Shown here: one piece after another, positions 43,017 to 44,018 of the stretch
Position numbering within the stretch: position 1 is the first letter of the stretch
How the letters are laid out: each line of letters starts with the position of its first letter
NCBI GenBank assembly: GCA_002323325.1
Contig: DCQA01000045.1
Coordinates: 1-44,018, forward strand
Reading direction: 5' to 3'
DNA length: 44,018 nucleotides
Source of the DNA: Coxiellaceae bacterium UBA1530
Lineage (GTDB): Bacteria > Pseudomonadota > Gammaproteobacteria > Coxiellales > Coxiellaceae
The notes under the pieces: model-generated
Seen by the model: only the letters and a program-made list of their open reading frames with translations
Databases searched by the model: none
What the model was told of the DNA's origin: nothing
Translations under genes and position numbers: made by a program

Positions 43017-43916
43017 ATGAATGAAAACACCATAGCTGTTTTTAGTGTTGCCAGCGACCTTGCTGGAAATATTCCTGGTACAGCAGAAGCCCCGGCGTAC
43101 CTCTGTCGTCATCTTGCTCCCAGTGATTCGCTCATGTGGAGCAATATATTGCATCTAAATCCAGCTTTAGTGGCTGAGCCTGTGATTAATCAGTTGACCC
43201 CCGTCTTCAGACAGTTAGCTACCGACGTATACAATTGTGTTAGTGTAGATCGACGTTTTATTACAATAGGCGGAGACCATTCAGTAGCGTTGGCTTCCTG
43301 GTCCGGTGTTTCGAAGAGTCTTCGGGAGCAGGGTGAGCCATGGGCTCTTATTTGGATTGATGCGCATTTAGATATTCATACTTTTGAAACAAGCCATACA
43401 AAAAATATACATGGTATGCCAGTCGCTGGCTTGCTAGGTCAAGATCGTGCATTGATGGATATGGTGAATCTCTCGTCGGCAGCTTTACAGCCAGAACAGA
43501 TATTTTATGTGGGTGTGAGAAGCTTTGAAGCTGAAGAGAAACAACTTGTCGAGTCATTGGGTTGCCATGTATATGACATGCCTGCTGTTCACGCTAGAGG
43601 TATTGATTCTGTCATTGAAGAGATCAGCCAACATTTATCCGCTCAAGGTATTTATAAAATCGGTATGAGTATCGATATTGACGCACTCGACCCCACTGTT
43701 GCCTCTGCTGTGACTGTGCCAGAAGATGACGGTTTGCTGCTTCCTCAGATTGTCGATCTTATTGCTCGACTAGGGGATGATTTTCAGATGATTGGTGCTG
43801 ATCTTGTCGAGTACTGTCCCGACAGAGACCAAGATCAGCAATCATTGCGCTGTATTCAAAATATACTCAATGAGATTGTGCGTGTGACGCTATTGGGTAA
43901 AAAAAATCAGTTCTAA
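43017..43916 (+). CDS. rocF: Arginase
   Basis: Arginase splits arginine into ornithine and urea using a binuclear manganese site. The ligand motifs are complete: GGDHS (residues 85-89), DAHLDIHT (115-122) and SIDIDALDP (218-226). HTKNIHGMPVAGLLG adds the substrate-loop histidine seen in arginases (NIHGMP) rather than agmatinases. The 299-aa length is standard. AAGGGG stands 5 bases before the ATG. It is a lone gene after a 146-base gap and is convergent with the partial gene at the window edge. In a host-associated bacterium it could supply ornithine or compete for host arginine; that is speculation. Confidence 0.93.
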   Translation: MNENTIAVFSVASDLAGNIPGTAEAPAYLCRHLAPSDSLMWSNILHLNPALVAEPVINQLTPVFRQLATDVYNCVSVDRRFITIGGDHSVALASWSGVSKSLREQGEPWALIWIDAHLDIHTFETSHTKNIHGMPVAGLLGQDRALMDMVNLSSAALQPEQIFYVGVRSFEAEEKQLVESLGCHVYDMPAVHARGIDSVIEEISQHLSAQGIYKIGMSIDIDALDPTVASAVTVPEDDGLLLPQIVDLIARLGDDFQMIGADLVEYCPDRDQDQQSLRCIQNILNEIVRVTLLGKKNQF

Positions 43917-43926
43917 AGATCGGTTT

Positions 43927-44018
43927 TTAATTGTGGGTTGGTGGGGACGATTGAGTGGTTTCAGTGGGTGCTTTTGTTTCCTGCGAGGGGAGAGCGTTTT
44001 TCAAAAAGATTGTTTTAG
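43927..44018 (-). CDS. 3' tail of a minus-strand gene, truncated by the window edge
   Basis: One minus-strand frame is open from the window edge to a stop at 43927. It encodes about 30 residues ending PTETTQSSPPTHN, a Pro/Thr/Ser/Gln-rich tail typical of a protein's disordered C-terminus. It is convergent with the arginase gene, 10 bases apart. Without the rest of the gene no function can be given, and 92 bases of open frame can occur by chance. Confidence 0.35.
   Translation of the reverse strand, partial: KTIFLKNALPSQETKAPTETTQSSPPTHN

Overview
The window is A+T-rich, gene-dense bacterial DNA. Housekeeping genes (nudE, cysQ, mdh, bcp, a rodZ-like gene, hisS, yfgM, proC, tag) have gammaproteobacterial character. 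An EnhA-type L,D-transpeptidase, phenylalanine hydroxylase, many lineage-specific hypothetical proteins, and a small protein ending in a eukaryotic-style CaaX box suggest a host-associated, Legionellales-like gammaproteobacterium. That placement is inference; no rRNA or marker phylogeny is available here, and I saw no tRNA or rRNA gene, insertion sequence, phage or CRISPR array.

Layout. 0.1-3.7 kb: L,D-transpeptidase, then nudE-cysQ-mdh as overlapping or nearly overlapping genes, plus a small conserved protein. 3.9-7.0 kb: lineage-specific genes, namely a 407-aa protein, a secreted cysteine-rich peptide and two membrane proteins. 7.3-10.1 kb: bcp with a terminator, convergent with two TPR-like genes. 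10.5-14.0 kb: rodZ-like, hisS, yfgM and proC, tightly packed. A ~1-kb AT-rich gene-free stretch precedes a 3018-aa repetitive, probably type I-secreted adhesin (14.96-24.02 kb) closed by a bidirectional terminator. 24.1-29.3 kb: VOC protein, small membrane protein, phhA, CaaX protein, DUF2147 protein, acidic His-rich protein and a 296-aa unknown. 29.2-34.3 kb: tag, an HSDL2-like SDR and a large soluble HAMP/PAS histidine kinase. 34.6-36.2 kb: a small unknown and a polytopic membrane protein, convergent, meeting at a C8 tract.

The most interesting region is 36.48-40.88 kb, minus strand. In transcription order it holds an unrecognised 454-aa protein, a 37-codon histidine-rich ORF with a strong ribosome binding site and its own sigma70-like promoter, an intercistronic hairpin, and ycaO-tfuA overlapping by ATGA. 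YcaO plus TfuA is the enzyme pair for peptide backbone thioamidation, so the small ORF is a strong candidate RiPP precursor that the length-limited gene track misses. A 19-bp sequence matching the classical Fur box at 16 of 19 positions lies upstream of the first gene. This raises the possibility of an iron-regulated, metal-binding thioamidated peptide. A divergent 607-aa unknown and an arginase follow, and the window ends in the 3' tail of a minus-strand gene.
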